Below are positions 10,875 through 19,900 of a stretch of 46,033 bases of DNA, one piece after another. The translations under genes and the position numbers were made by a program. The notes beneath the pieces were generated by a model. The model had not been told where the DNA came from. It was given only the letters and a program-made list of their open reading frames with translations, and did no database searches. This DNA comes from Planctomycetaceae bacterium (lineage in GTDB: Bacteria > Planctomycetota > Planctomycetia > Planctomycetales > Planctomycetaceae), in contig JAJDEI010000094.1 in NCBI GenBank assembly GCA_029259845.1, forward strand, positions 1 to 46,033, written 5' to 3'. How positions within the stretch are numbered: position 1 is the first letter of the stretch; every line of letters begins with the position of its first letter.

Positions 10875-11552
10875 ATGCTCATCGCTGAAGTGTTCCATTC
10901 GATTCAGGGCGAAGGCCGCCTGGCGGGCGTGCCGAGTGTGTTTGTGCGGACGTCCGGGTGTAATCTGCGGTGCTGGTTCTGCGATACGCCCTACACATCC
11001 TGGCAGCCCGAAGGGGAGGAGCGGCCGCCCGGCGACCTGTTTGAGGAGGTCACCGGTTTCGATTGTGAACAAGTCGTCATCACCGGCGGCGAGCCAATGC
11101 TCGTTAAGGACGTTGTGCCGCTGACCCAACGGCTCCGCGCTGCGGGACATCACATCACCATCGAAACGGCCGGGACGGCCGATCTGCCGGTGGCCGCCGA
11201 TCTGATGTCGATCAGCCCCAAGCTGGCGAATTCGACGCCGACGGACAGCGACTGGTCGGCACGCCATGACGAGCGGCGGCATCGCCCGGAGGTGATCCGC
11301 CGGTTGATCGGCGCGTATGACTATCAACTCAAGTTCGTGATCGACACGCCCGACGATGTGCTCGGCGTCGAAGATTGGCTCGCTGAGTTTTCGGGCGTCC
11401 CGGCGGACCGGGTGTTCCTGATGGCGCAGGCGACTGACCGCGATTCGCTGGGCGAGAAGTCGCGCTGGATTGCCGAGGCCGTCAAGTCACACGGCTGGCG
11501 GCTCTCGCCCCGCCTTCACGTCGACCTGTGGGGCAACACCCGCGGCACGTGA
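10875..11552 (+). CDS. queE: 7-carboxy-7-deazaguanine synthase
   Basis: QueE is a radical SAM enzyme that converts 6-carboxytetrahydropterin to 7-carboxy-7-deazaguanine, the third step toward preQ0 and queuosine in tRNA. Starting at the ATG at 10875 gives 225 residues. VFHSIQGEGRLAGVPSVFVR at 6-25 is the classical QueE opening, followed by the cluster motif CNLRCWFC (C29, C33, C36) and GGEPML at 71-76, which belongs to the SAM-binding site. A TTG at 10857 would add six residues and cannot be excluded. No other queuosine gene is nearby, so the pathway must be dispersed. Confidence 0.93.
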   Translation: MLIAEVFHSIQGEGRLAGVPSVFVRTSGCNLRCWFCDTPYTSWQPEGEERPPGDLFEEVTGFDCEQVVITGGEPMLVKDVVPLTQRLRAAGHHITIETAGTADLPVAADLMSISPKLANSTPTDSDWSARHDERRHRPEVIRRLIGAYDYQLKFVIDTPDDVLGVEDWLAEFSGVPADRVFLMAQATDRDSLGEKSRWIAEAVKSHGWRLSPRLHVDLWGNTRGT

Positions 11553-11602
11553 CCGGTTACTCGTTCTCCGCCACCCGCTCTCGGTGGCCCGCGCACAGAA
11601 AA

Positions 11603-11668
11603 CGCTTGCGGATTCGCACGATCCCTGGGGAGCGAGACGCCCCTCAGGGTGGTGCTCATCCGCAAGCG
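11603..11668. terminator. Nested inverted repeat between convergent genes
   Basis: The outer arms CGCTTGCGGAT (11603-11613) and ATCCGCAAGCG (11658-11668) are perfectly complementary over 11 bp. An inner pair, CCCTG and CAGGG (11623-11627, 11644-11648), lies between them. The structure sits in the 160-bp gap where queE and the minus-strand oxidoreductase converge, so a bidirectional transcription stop is plausible. There is no clear T-run, and a mini-element origin is equally possible. Confidence 0.45.
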
Positions 11669-11713
11669 AACGACGTGATCAACTGGATCAGCGCCGAGTG
11701 AACTTCGTTCTTG

Positions 11714-13093
11714 TTACCCGATGAGGTACTCGGTCTTGGTGACCAGTCCGGGCATGGGGACGGGGTACTTGCCGTCGGCGTCCGGCATAATCGGGGCATC
11801 GCCGTCCAGTGTCAGTTGGTCGACGTGCGGGGCGAACTCGCTGTCGAGGTTGAGAATCTGGTCGAACGTAATCCGCTGGCCGGTGTGAGCCGCCATGCGG
11901 CCCATCGAGGTGACGAGGCTCGCCTCGGCCCCCCGCTTGACCTCGTTGTACGGCAGGTCCTCGCGGATGGCCCGGATCAAGTCGTTCCACTCCAGTTGGT
12001 ACGGGCTTTGTTCCGGCTGGGGGAAAGCCCAGGTAACTTCGTCGTTGTGCATCCGCTGGGCCTTAAACGTCCGGCACTTCGACGGCGAGTGGGCGGAGGC
12101 GGAGATTACCGCCGACCCTTTGGTGCCTTGCGCGTAGCTGGCGAACTCCTGGTAGCAGCCGAAGATCGTGCGGCCTTCCAGCATGAGCTTGCTGCCGTCG
12201 TCAAACGTGTACTCGACCGAGTAGGAATCGAAATTCTGGTCGACGTCGTCGCCACGGTAATGGCGTCCGCCGGAGGCAATCGCCTCGACGGGCCAGGCGT
12301 CTTTCATCCAACAGCACTCGTCGATGTTGTGGATCAGAAAATCGCTGTAGGCTCCTCCGCTGGCCCACAGGAAACTGTGGAAGTTGCGAATCTGGTACTC
12401 CAGATCGCTCACGTTGCCGGGGTTGCGTTTGACGGGCGTGTTCCCGGTCGGCCCCATCATGCGGTAGGCCCGCAGCAGGACGATGTCACCGATCTGTCCA
12501 TCCTGGATGCGATCGTACAGTTCGCCGCGGGCTTCGCAGTGACGGCACATCAGGCCGACGCCCACTTTCAGGTTCTTGGCCACCGACTGCTCGCCGAGGG
12601 CCAGCATCTTGCGAGTCGTCGGCCCATCGACGGTGACCGGCTTCTCCATGAAGACGTTCAGACCCTTTTCGATGGCGTAGGTGAACTGCACCCACCGGAA
12701 CGCCGGCGGCGTGGTGAGGATTACGACATCCCCCGGCCGCAGGCAGTCCATCGCTTTCTTGTAGGCGTCAAAGCCGATGAATTTCTGGTCTTCGGGGACG
12801 TCGACTTTGTCGCCGAATTTCGTCGAGAGATTTCGGTGGCTGTTGCTTTGACGGTCTTCGAACACGTCGGCCATCGCGACCAGCTTGATCGGCTCATTGG
12901 GCACGGAGAGCGCGTTCGCCGCCGCTCCGGTTCCCCGGCCGCCGCAGCCGACCAGGGCGATCCGAATCGTGTTATCCTCGCCCGCGAAGGCATGCGGAGC
13001 CGCCACACCGGCCAGGGCACTCACGGCTGCCACTTTCCCAGTGGTCTTCAACAGGTCGCGGCGGGAAATGCCGGAGGAGGGGACTTCATTCAT
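11714..13093 (-). CDS. Tat-exported Gfo/Idh/MocA family oxidoreductase
   Basis: Starting at the ATG at 13093 gives 459 residues, with a GGAG ribosome site about 8 bp upstream. The leader carries a twin-arginine motif (SRRDLLKTTGK, residues 10-20) followed by a hydrophobic, alanine-rich stretch. The Rossmann motif IALVGCGGRGTGA (45-57) binds NAD(P). The catalytic-domain signature EKPVTVDG appears near residue 145. Such proteins oxidise or reduce sugars and inositols. Tat export with a bound cofactor is common in planctomycete members; the substrate here is unknown. An ORF extension up to 13180 is possible but lacks support. Confidence 0.9.
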   Translation of the reverse strand: MNEVPSSGISRRDLLKTTGKVAAVSALAGVAAPHAFAGEDNTIRIALVGCGGRGTGAAANALSVPNEPIKLVAMADVFEDRQSNSHRNLSTKFGDKVDVPEDQKFIGFDAYKKAMDCLRPGDVVILTTPPAFRWVQFTYAIEKGLNVFMEKPVTVDGPTTRKMLALGEQSVAKNLKVGVGLMCRHCEARGELYDRIQDGQIGDIVLLRAYRMMGPTGNTPVKRNPGNVSDLEYQIRNFHSFLWASGGAYSDFLIHNIDECCWMKDAWPVEAIASGGRHYRGDDVDQNFDSYSVEYTFDDGSKLMLEGRTIFGCYQEFASYAQGTKGSAVISASAHSPSKCRTFKAQRMHNDEVTWAFPQPEQSPYQLEWNDLIRAIREDLPYNEVKRGAEASLVTSMGRMAAHTGQRITFDQILNLDSEFAPHVDQLTLDGDAPIMPDADGKYPVPMPGLVTKTEYLIG

Positions 13094-13607
13094 GGTTGTG
13101 CTCCACGAGGATTTTGGGGAAGGGGGATCAATGCCGGCGGACGTCGCCGACGGGGGCGGATCGCCGCAGCGTTCACTCAAACGATTTTAGCCAAACAGAC
13201 GGGCATTGGCAAAACCGTTCGGACGTTCGTGGGGCATAAAGATGCATTCCCCATTCACCGGCGCGCGGCGATTGGCGGTCGTCCCTAACGAGCCCGCTCC
13301 AAGCATGTGGGAATCGGCCAATTCGCTTCATTCCATCGGCGGCTGTCCGGTCGCTCCCGCTCAGGGCCTTGACTCGATCGCGAACGCCCAACGGTTCCCC
13401 AATCGAATCTGCAGGGCCCTAGCAGTCCGCCGAACGTCGACCCGCATTGGTTGCGCGACCTGAACGCAACGTCGTTCAGCCCCCGAATGCACCCGACGGC
13501 GCTGGCAACGCCGAGCTGACGGATTGTGGCCGCTTGCAGCCAGAATGGTTTTTCAGCGGGTTGCTCAAGGCCAAACTCCGACTCTGGGTTCCAGGACCGA
13601 CGGACCA
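13094..13607. other. 514-bp spacer without recognised gene
   Basis: The spacer lies between the FAH-family gene and the oxidoreductase, both on the minus strand. The reading frames crossing it are arginine- and serine-rich and look non-coding. No long perfect inverted repeat was found. It presumably holds the oxidoreductase promoter near its right-hand end as read on the minus strand (just above 13093), but none is identifiable by eye. Confidence 0.5.
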
Positions 13608-14414
13608 CTACGACTCCTCAGCGATCACCGGGTTCGTCAATTCGCCGATGCCTTCGATGTCGATCGTGACCGAGTCGCCCGGCTCCAGGAAGACGGGCGG
13701 AGTGCGCGCGGCACCGATGCCATGCGGCGTGCCGGTGAGGATGACGGTCCCGGGGAGCAGCACGGTGCTGCCGCTCAGAAACTGGATCAGCGAGGGGACG
13801 TCGAAGATCATGTCGTTCGTGTTCCAGTCCTGCATCACGTTGCCGTTGAGAATCGTGCGGATTTGCAGCGTGTTGGGATCAGTGATTTCATCAGCCGTCA
13901 CCAGGCACGGACCCAGCGGGCAAAACGTGGCGAACGTCTTGCCGCGGCACCATTGGCTGCCGCCCCAGGCCAACTGCCAGTCGCGGGCGCTGACATCGTT
14001 GGCACAGGTGTAGCCGCAAACGTAGTCCAGGGCCTCAGCGCGGGACACGTTATGACATCGCTTGCCGATGACGACGGCGAGCTCGCATTCGTAATCGACT
14101 TTGTCGCTCCGCAGATGCCGCGGAAGCACGATCGGTTCTCCCGGATGCTGGAGCGAGCCGCAGTTTTTCATGAACACGACCGGATGTTCGGGAATCGGCT
14201 GATTCCCCTCGGCGGCGTGCTTCCGGTAGTTCAAACCAATGCAGATGATGTCCGTCGGTTCAAGCGGGGCGAGCAACTGGCCGACGACGACCGCCTCTCC
14301 AGTGTCTCGCAGTTCGCCGAACAAGTCGCCTTCGAGCCGCGTGACTTGCGAGCCTTCGTGCTCACGACCGAGTTGGATGGTTCCAGTCGCGTCGGCAAAA
14401 CGGATGATCTTCAT
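13608..14414 (-). CDS. Fumarylacetoacetate hydrolase family protein, cytosolic
   Basis: Starting at the ATG at 14414 (MKIIRFADATGTIQLGREH) gives 268 residues, typical for two-domain FAH-family hydrolases. Members cleave or decarboxylate beta-diketo acids using a divalent metal. Visible signatures are YECELAVVIGK with the metal-binding acidic residues, NDVSARDWQ, GPCLVTADEI, and LTGTPHGIGAARTPP near the C terminus. There is no signal peptide, unlike the paralogue at 19901. Longer starts up to 14498 read poorly. The exact substrate cannot be assigned from sequence. Confidence 0.9.
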   Translation of the reverse strand: MKIIRFADATGTIQLGREHEGSQVTRLEGDLFGELRDTGEAVVVGQLLAPLEPTDIICIGLNYRKHAAEGNQPIPEHPVVFMKNCGSLQHPGEPIVLPRHLRSDKVDYECELAVVIGKRCHNVSRAEALDYVCGYTCANDVSARDWQLAWGGSQWCRGKTFATFCPLGPCLVTADEITDPNTLQIRTILNGNVMQDWNTNDMIFDVPSLIQFLSGSTVLLPGTVILTGTPHGIGAARTPPVFLEPGDSVTIDIEGIGELTNPVIAEES

Positions 14415-14623
14415 ACTGCGCTCGGGGACGAATGCCGGTTCGGGATGAGTGGGGGAGTTTGCACTCCGGAACCACCGGGGAAGTCGCCACGATACCACAT
14501 GCGTCGGGGGAGTGCCCGTGTGTGGTGTGCGCCCGTTGCGGATCGCGCGCTTCCTGGCGGGCGCGGCTAAACGGGGCGCTGAACAGGAGCGGATCGTTGA
14601 ACGGGGGCGTTTCGGTGTGGTGA

Positions 14624-16081
14624 TCAGGCGGTTGGGGCCGGTGGTTTGGTGAGGATGTCGCCCACGACGCGGGCCGGACGGTTGTTGGTGATGATCTGTT
14701 CCCGGCCGCCGTGGTAGTACATCAGGTTCTGCCAGTCGAGACCGAACAGGTGCATGAGCGTGGCCTGATAGTCGTTCGGGGTGACGATGTTTTCCACGGC
14801 GCGGTGGCCGAACTCATCCGTGTTGCCGTAGGTCATGCCCGGCTTGATGCCGCCACCCGCCAGCCAGATGCTGAAGCCCTGGCCGTTGTGATCGCGGCCC
14901 GCTTTCTTGAGGTCGCCGGTCCCCTGGACGACCGGCAGACGACCGATTTCGCCGCCCCAATGGACGATGGTGGAGTCCAAGAGGCCGCGCTGTTTAAGAT
15001 CCTTGACGAGCGCCGCTGCCGGCCGGTCGGTCCGCCGTGTGATGCCGGGCAGGCTTGAGGCGATGTTACTGTGGTTGTCCCAAGGCTGTCCGCCGAGAAA
15101 CAATTGCACAAACCGCACGCCCCGTTCGACGAGGCGGCGGGCGATCAGACACCGCGTGCCGTAGTCGCGGGTTGGGTCTTCATGGATGCCGTACATCTCC
15201 TGGGTCGCTTTGGTTTCGCCAGAGATGTCGAGGGCTTCGCGGGCGGCGGTCTGCATCTTCGCGGCGAGTTCGTAACTGGCGATGCGGGCTTCGAGGTCGG
15301 ATTGCCCCGGGTGCCGGTCGAGGTGCTGCTGGTTGAGCGTTTGCAGCAGGGCCAGGTTTTGCTGTTGAAGCGTGCCGCGCAGATGCGGCGGCGCATCGAG
15401 ATTGAGAATGCGCGGCTCCTTGGGGCGAAGCACCGTCCCCTGGAACATTGCCGGCATGAACCCGTTGGACCAGTTGTTCGTGCCATCGACCGGTGGCCCG
15501 CCGGGGTCGGTGAGGACCATGTACGACGGCAGCTCCTGAGTCTCGGACCCCAGACCATACAGCAACCAGGAGGCGAGGTGCGGCCTCCCAAGCACGCCGG
15601 GGATGCCGCTGTGGAAGTAACGGATCGACACCTCGTGGCCGTTGGCACCGGTATGCATGCTGCGGATCAGACAAATGTCATCGACGATGTCCGCCGTGCA
15701 GGGGAGCAGTTCGGAAAGTTCCGTGCCGCATTCGCCATGCTTGTGGAACTTGAACGGACTCCCCAGCAACTTCTTGCTGGCCGCGTTGACGAAACTATAG
15801 ACCACGTCGCCCTCAAACGGCGTGCCGCTCCGTTTGGTGAGTTCGGGTTTGGGATCGGTGAGATCCATATGCGCCGGCCCGCCGTGCTGGAACAGGGAGA
15901 TCATGGCCCGTGCCTGAGGCTCGAAGTGCGGGTCCTTGGGCCGCAGATCGAAGTGCGGCGTTTCCTTGGGCATGTTTTTCGGCGACGCCAACAGGTTGTC
16001 CTGCTTGAGCAGCCACGCCAACGCGACCGCACCGACACCCATCGCGTTCTGGTTGAGGAACTCGCGTCGAGTCTGGTTCAT
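14624..16081 (-). CDS. DUF1501 family protein (module 2)
   Basis: This 485-residue protein has a Tat-like leader (TRREFLNQNAMGVGAVALAW, residues 3-22). LFQHGGPAHMDLTDPKP follows at about 63-79, with VHWGGEIGRLPV and the GRDHNGQGFSIWLAGGG motif in the C-terminal third, all DUF1501 hallmarks. A GGAG site precedes the ATG at 16081. It lies 289 bp downstream of its PSCyt/DUF1553 partner, and the gap contains an inverted-repeat element (16188-16352). No reaction is established for this family. Confidence 0.93.
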   Translation of the reverse strand: MNQTRREFLNQNAMGVGAVALAWLLKQDNLLASPKNMPKETPHFDLRPKDPHFEPQARAMISLFQHGGPAHMDLTDPKPELTKRSGTPFEGDVVYSFVNAASKKLLGSPFKFHKHGECGTELSELLPCTADIVDDICLIRSMHTGANGHEVSIRYFHSGIPGVLGRPHLASWLLYGLGSETQELPSYMVLTDPGGPPVDGTNNWSNGFMPAMFQGTVLRPKEPRILNLDAPPHLRGTLQQQNLALLQTLNQQHLDRHPGQSDLEARIASYELAAKMQTAAREALDISGETKATQEMYGIHEDPTRDYGTRCLIARRLVERGVRFVQLFLGGQPWDNHSNIASSLPGITRRTDRPAAALVKDLKQRGLLDSTIVHWGGEIGRLPVVQGTGDLKKAGRDHNGQGFSIWLAGGGIKPGMTYGNTDEFGHRAVENIVTPNDYQATLMHLFGLDWQNLMYYHGGREQIITNNRPARVVGDILTKPPAPTA

Positions 16082-16187
16082 GGGAGGGTCTCCGGGGGAC
16101 GGAAGCGGAGGATGCTTTCCGTTGTGATCATGGCTGTGTGACAGAACCGTGCACGAATCCAGGAGGCTGATTTGTGAACGCGATTGA

Positions 16188-16352
16188 CGAAATCAGAATG
16201 ACGAAGGAATTCCGAATTCAGAACTCCGAACGCGTCCTATTTCACTGAACATCTGCATGGGTGACGACGTTTGCCGCAGCGGCTGTGATGCGATGTCACA
16301 TCCTGCGTAGTCCCGTTCGGGATTCCGACTCTCTTTCGTCATTCTGATTTCG
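16188..16352. repeat. Inverted-repeat element between module-2 genes
   Basis: The left arm 16188-16205 (CGAAATCAGAATGACGAA) and right arm 16335-16352 are exact 18-bp reverse complements enclosing 129 bases. Similarity continues around the arms: 16321-16380 in reverse complement resembles 21609-21660. The element separates the PSCyt/DUF1553 gene from its DUF1501 partner. It probably inserted between them or carries a transcription signal for the latter. Confidence 0.75.
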
Positions 16353-16370
16353 ACATTCGTCATTCGTCCA

Positions 16371-19300
16371 TCAATCCACATACAAGAATTCGTTACACGT
16401 CAACAGCGCCTGGCAGAGGCTAGTCATCGCCTGCTGCGACGCGGTCGTGTCCTTCGGCAACTGGCCGGGGTGTTGGTTGAGGTATTCGATTTGCCCCGCG
16501 ATGAACTGGACGGCGAGCGAAAGTTCGTCGTCAGTCGGCTTGCGGCACAGGGCCAACTGCCACGCGCGGATGGCCTGTCCCGGAATTGCGTCGGACGACG
16601 GTTGTGGTCCGTGAAACTGATCGGCCGACGAAAACTCGCGAACGCCGCCGGCTGCCGATTGAAGGGAAACCGTGACGGTCCATGTGAAGCTGTCGAAACC
16701 GACGTCCCCGTTGTTGTCGGCGATGAAGTCGATGGTGTCTCCCGCTGCGACGGTCAATTCGGCAACGTTCGTTTCCGTCTGCGAGTGATGTGCGGTCCAG
16801 TCGCCGGCCACTCCGCCGCGGCTGGGGACCACAAGCCCGCGAACCCCGTTCCCTTTTTCGTTGCCGTGTTGGAGAGACCCGTTCACCGAAACGACGCCGT
16901 CCGCCGGGGCGACCCAGCGTCGAATGGCGCTGAACTCGTGAGTATTCCCTGGATGGCCGCCGCTGGCGGTGATGGTCACCCAACCCAGCTGGGGATCCGG
17001 CAGTTCCGGTCCCCCCTGCCACGCGCTGCCGGTCCAATGCGGCAACGGCTCGAAGGAGAGCGTCTGCTTCGATTGTTCATCGAACTGGCCGTAACCGAGT
17101 TGCCAGGCCGTTGCGGGCGGCGGTGGGATGGGCGGCAGCGATGCGAGCACGTCATCGGCGGGACGCACGGCTTCCCGGGCGGCTCTGTGGGCGAGTTTGC
17201 CCGCCTGCGTCAGCGCAAAATTGCTGTTCATGAGCATCAGCGCCTGCGTCGCCACTGTGGAGACCGGACGCGACTCGCAATTGGTTTGCATGACCGGCGC
17301 ATCAAACGCCTGCAGCATGGCGACCGGCTGGCTCCGCCGCACTTTGACATACAGGCTCCGCCGCGATTCGTCAGCGACAATGACCTGTCCCGCGTCGTCC
17401 TCCGAAATGGCGGCCGGCGGTCCGTACAGATCGGCCCGAAGCGATCCGGAAGCCGCCAGCATGCGGTCGCGGAGCAGTTCGGCTTCCGAGCGAATCAGCG
17501 GTTTGGAGGCGTACGCTTCTGGAGGAGCCGACTGCGTCCCCGGATTGCCCGACTGCCGGTAGACGGTGGACAGCATCATCAGCCGGTGCAGCTTCTTGAG
17601 ACTCCAGCCCTGCTGCATGAACTCCGACGCCAGCCAATCCAGCAGTTCGGGATGCGTCGGCCGGATGCCGAGCTTTCCGAAGTCGGACGGCGTCGCCACG
17701 ATGCCTCGTCCGAAGTGATGCATCCAGATGCGGTTGGCGATGACCCGCGGGAAGAGCGGATGCTGGCCGCTTGTCAACCAACGGGCGAACGCCAGTCGCC
17801 GGCCTGTGGTCGGGAGCGATTCGTCATTGACGGGAAAATCGGGCCGGCCGCCTTCCGGCGCAGCGACCGTCAGACCGGTGGGGACGATTGCCTGCTTCGG
17901 CTGCTTGTAGTCACCCCGGTGGAACAGGAACGTCGGCGGCGCGTGGTTCTCGGGCTCAATGAGAGGGCGGAGAAATTCTTCCGGCGGTTTCTTGGCACGG
18001 ATTGCCTTAATCTGCTCATCGAACTTCGCCAACTCCGGCCGCGATTCGGCGATGTACTGATACAGATTGCCCGGCGAGATGTTGATGCTGGGATACTTCT
18101 TCAACAATGCCTTTTGCTCGTCTGTCCGTTTGTCGTCCGGTGCTTTGTAGGCGTCATGAAGCTGCGTACGGAGCGGTTCTTCGTATTTCTCCAACTCCTT
18201 GTCGAGGGCCTGCGCCATGTACTCGTTGAGCTTCACCGATCGCTCGGCGGCGATTGTCTGAACCTCGGCTTCGAGTTCAGCGGCTTTCTTGCGATCTGCT
18301 TCGGTATACAGAGAAACCCGTCGTTGGGCGGGGGTCTTCCAGCTTTTCCAATCGAGCGCCGGTTCGAAGATGGCCCGCAGGGCGAAGTAGTCCGTGTGCG
18401 GGATCGGGTCATAACGATGGTCGTGACACTGCGCACATTGGAGGCTGAGCCCCAGCAGCGACGTCCCCACAATCTTGAGGGTGTCCGCGACGACCTGATT
18501 GCGTCCGTCGTCGTTGTCCGCCCCGCTGCCCGTGCCGTCCGCCGCCATCCGCAGGAAACCGGTGGCGGTCAACAGGTCGATTTGTTCCGGCGTGAGGTCG
18601 CCGTTGCGGGGACCGGCGAGTTCGTCCCCGGCCAGTTGCTCGGTCAGGAAGCGGTCGAACGGCTTGTCGGCGTTGAGTGCGCGGATGACCCAGTCGCGAT
18701 ACTTCCACGCCCAGGGGCGGTCGGCATCGGCGTTGGTGGACCCTTCGGAATCGGCATAGCCGGCGACGTCGAGCCAGTGCCGCGCCCAACGCTCCCCGTA
18801 GTGGTCCGAAGCGAGAAGTTCGTCGACCAAACGCTCGTACCAAATCTCATCCTTCGCGGCCATCCACCGCTCGACCTCTTCCGGCGTCGGCGGCAGACCG
18901 GTCAGATCAAAGAAGGCCCGCTTGATCAGCGTGAAGCGGTCCGCATCCGGAGAGAACGACAGCCCCTCCGGCATGGCAGCCAGAACCAGGGCATCAATCG
19001 GAGTCCGCACCCGCGCTTCCGGGGGAAAGGTGGGAACCTCCGGGCGGCGGATCGGCTGGAACGACCAAAAGCTCCGCTCCTCCGGCGTCACCCCCAACCC
19101 GGGAGCAAGGGTCTCCGGTTCCGGCCGCGCGGTCGTCGCTCCCGCGGCGATCCACCGTTCGACGACCGCAATGTCTTCATCCGGAACGCGGTGCTCGCCC
19201 GGAGGCATCTCCCCGGACCGCAACCGCTCAATCAGATAACTTTCCTGTGGCTTGCCGACGACGATCGCCGGACCGCTCTCGCCGCCGGCTGTCATCTGAC

Positions 19301-19493
19301 GGACCAGCCGCAGGTCCAATCCGCCTTTCAGTTCCTCGGTCGCACCGTGGCAGTCGAAACAATGGGTGCGAAGAATCGGGCGGATGTGGGCTTCATACGT
19401 CAGCGACGGGACCGGCTCCGCAGCGAACGCTGCCGCGCTTGTGAAGAAACCGAGCAAACCCAGCGACAGTAGCAGTCGTCCGTAGATTCTCAT
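16371..19493 (-). CDS. Secreted PSCyt1/DUF1549/DUF1553 protein (module 2)
   Basis: This 1040-residue protein has a signal peptide (LLLSLGLLGFFTSAAAFA, about residues 7-24). PSCyt1 follows with a heme motif HCFDCH (C45/C48/H49) and the MPPGEHRVP loop. DUF1549 spans about 165-375 and contains CAQCHDHRYDPIPHTDYFAL, a second CxxCH. A helical charged linker leads to DUF1553 starting near 575. DUF1553 is interrupted around 830-985 by a glycine- and tryptophan-rich beta-sandwich-like segment, then resumes to the end (QALLTCNEFLYVD). No WD40 or Ig-like domains are present, unlike the module-1 protein. Heme binding is inferred from motifs; the reaction is unknown. The antisense strand carries a 1000-residue open frame that is a codon-bias artefact. 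Confidence 0.94.
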   Translation of the reverse strand: MRIYGRLLLSLGLLGFFTSAAAFAAEPVPSLTYEAHIRPILRTHCFDCHGATEELKGGLDLRLVRQMTAGGESGPAIVVGKPQESYLIERLRSGEMPPGEHRVPDEDIAVVERWIAAGATTARPEPETLAPGLGVTPEERSFWSFQPIRRPEVPTFPPEARVRTPIDALVLAAMPEGLSFSPDADRFTLIKRAFFDLTGLPPTPEEVERWMAAKDEIWYERLVDELLASDHYGERWARHWLDVAGYADSEGSTNADADRPWAWKYRDWVIRALNADKPFDRFLTEQLAGDELAGPRNGDLTPEQIDLLTATGFLRMAADGTGSGADNDDGRNQVVADTLKIVGTSLLGLSLQCAQCHDHRYDPIPHTDYFALRAIFEPALDWKSWKTPAQRRVSLYTEADRKKAAELEAEVQTIAAERSVKLNEYMAQALDKELEKYEEPLRTQLHDAYKAPDDKRTDEQKALLKKYPSINISPGNLYQYIAESRPELAKFDEQIKAIRAKKPPEEFLRPLIEPENHAPPTFLFHRGDYKQPKQAIVPTGLTVAAPEGGRPDFPVNDESLPTTGRRLAFARWLTSGQHPLFPRVIANRIWMHHFGRGIVATPSDFGKLGIRPTHPELLDWLASEFMQQGWSLKKLHRLMMLSTVYRQSGNPGTQSAPPEAYASKPLIRSEAELLRDRMLAASGSLRADLYGPPAAISEDDAGQVIVADESRRSLYVKVRRSQPVAMLQAFDAPVMQTNCESRPVSTVATQALMLMNSNFALTQAGKLAHRAAREAVRPADDVLASLPPIPPPPATAWQLGYGQFDEQSKQTLSFEPLPHWTGSAWQGGPELPDPQLGWVTITASGGHPGNTHEFSAIRRWVAPADGVVSVNGSLQHGNEKGNGVRGLVVPSRGGVAGDWTAHHSQTETNVAELTVAAGDTIDFIADNNGDVGFDSFTWTVTVSLQSAAGGVREFSSADQFHGPQPSSDAIPGQAIRAWQLALCRKPTDDELSLAVQFIAGQIEYLNQHPGQLPKDTTASQQAMTSLCQALLTCNEFLYVD

Positions 19494-19677
19494 CGGGACA
19501 CTTCATTCGGGACGTCAAGGCGGGAATCGAGCGACAGCGGCTCAGGCGGGGACGGGGGCGGCAATCGCCCTCGAAGTGATGCTGCAGCGGGGTGACTCCA
19601 TTCTAACAGACGGAGCACGAAAAAGAGAAGGATTTCTCGCCGAGATGGCCACACCGGGGAGGGCAAACGATTAATTG

Positions 19678-19791
19678 AAGTGGGGGCGTCGCACCGACGT
19701 CGGCCGTCGCCGTTGGCTCCGGACGAACACCATTCCACGATTCCGGTTAGCCCGGAGGCATCGCCGACAGCGGATCGCCGACTGCCCCCCC
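19678..19791. repeat. 115-bp palindromic element, copy 2
   Basis: This is the reverse-complement counterpart of 9060-9174 and shares, among others, GTCGCCGTTGGCTCCGG and GGTTAGCCCGGAGGCA. It lies in the 407-bp spacer between the module-2 PSCyt gene and the exported FAH-family gene. The copies differ at scattered positions, indicating age or separate acquisition. Confidence 0.75.
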
Positions 19792-19900
19792 ATCGCGACA
19801 AATACGTTCGCCTTACCGTACCGGGGCGCAGACCCCTCTGCGTTTCTCGGCGAACTCCGCGGTGAATCCCGCTCCCGACGGAACATTCGGCCCGGCCCGG

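Noticed and set aside
11711..13288. 525-residue plus-strand frame
   Set aside because: Antisense to the Gfo/Idh/MocA gene, with shadow composition; the minus-strand protein has clear NAD-binding and Tat motifs.
13285..13608. 107-residue minus-strand frame in the 514-bp spacer
   Set aside because: Arg/Ser/Gly-rich with no ribosome site. It ends inside the spacer and resembles translated repeat DNA more than protein.
16470..19472. 1000-residue open frame on the plus strand
   Set aside because: It is antisense to the module-2 PSCyt/DUF1553 gene, is Arg/Gly-rich and has no domain. High-GC codon bias keeps this frame open.
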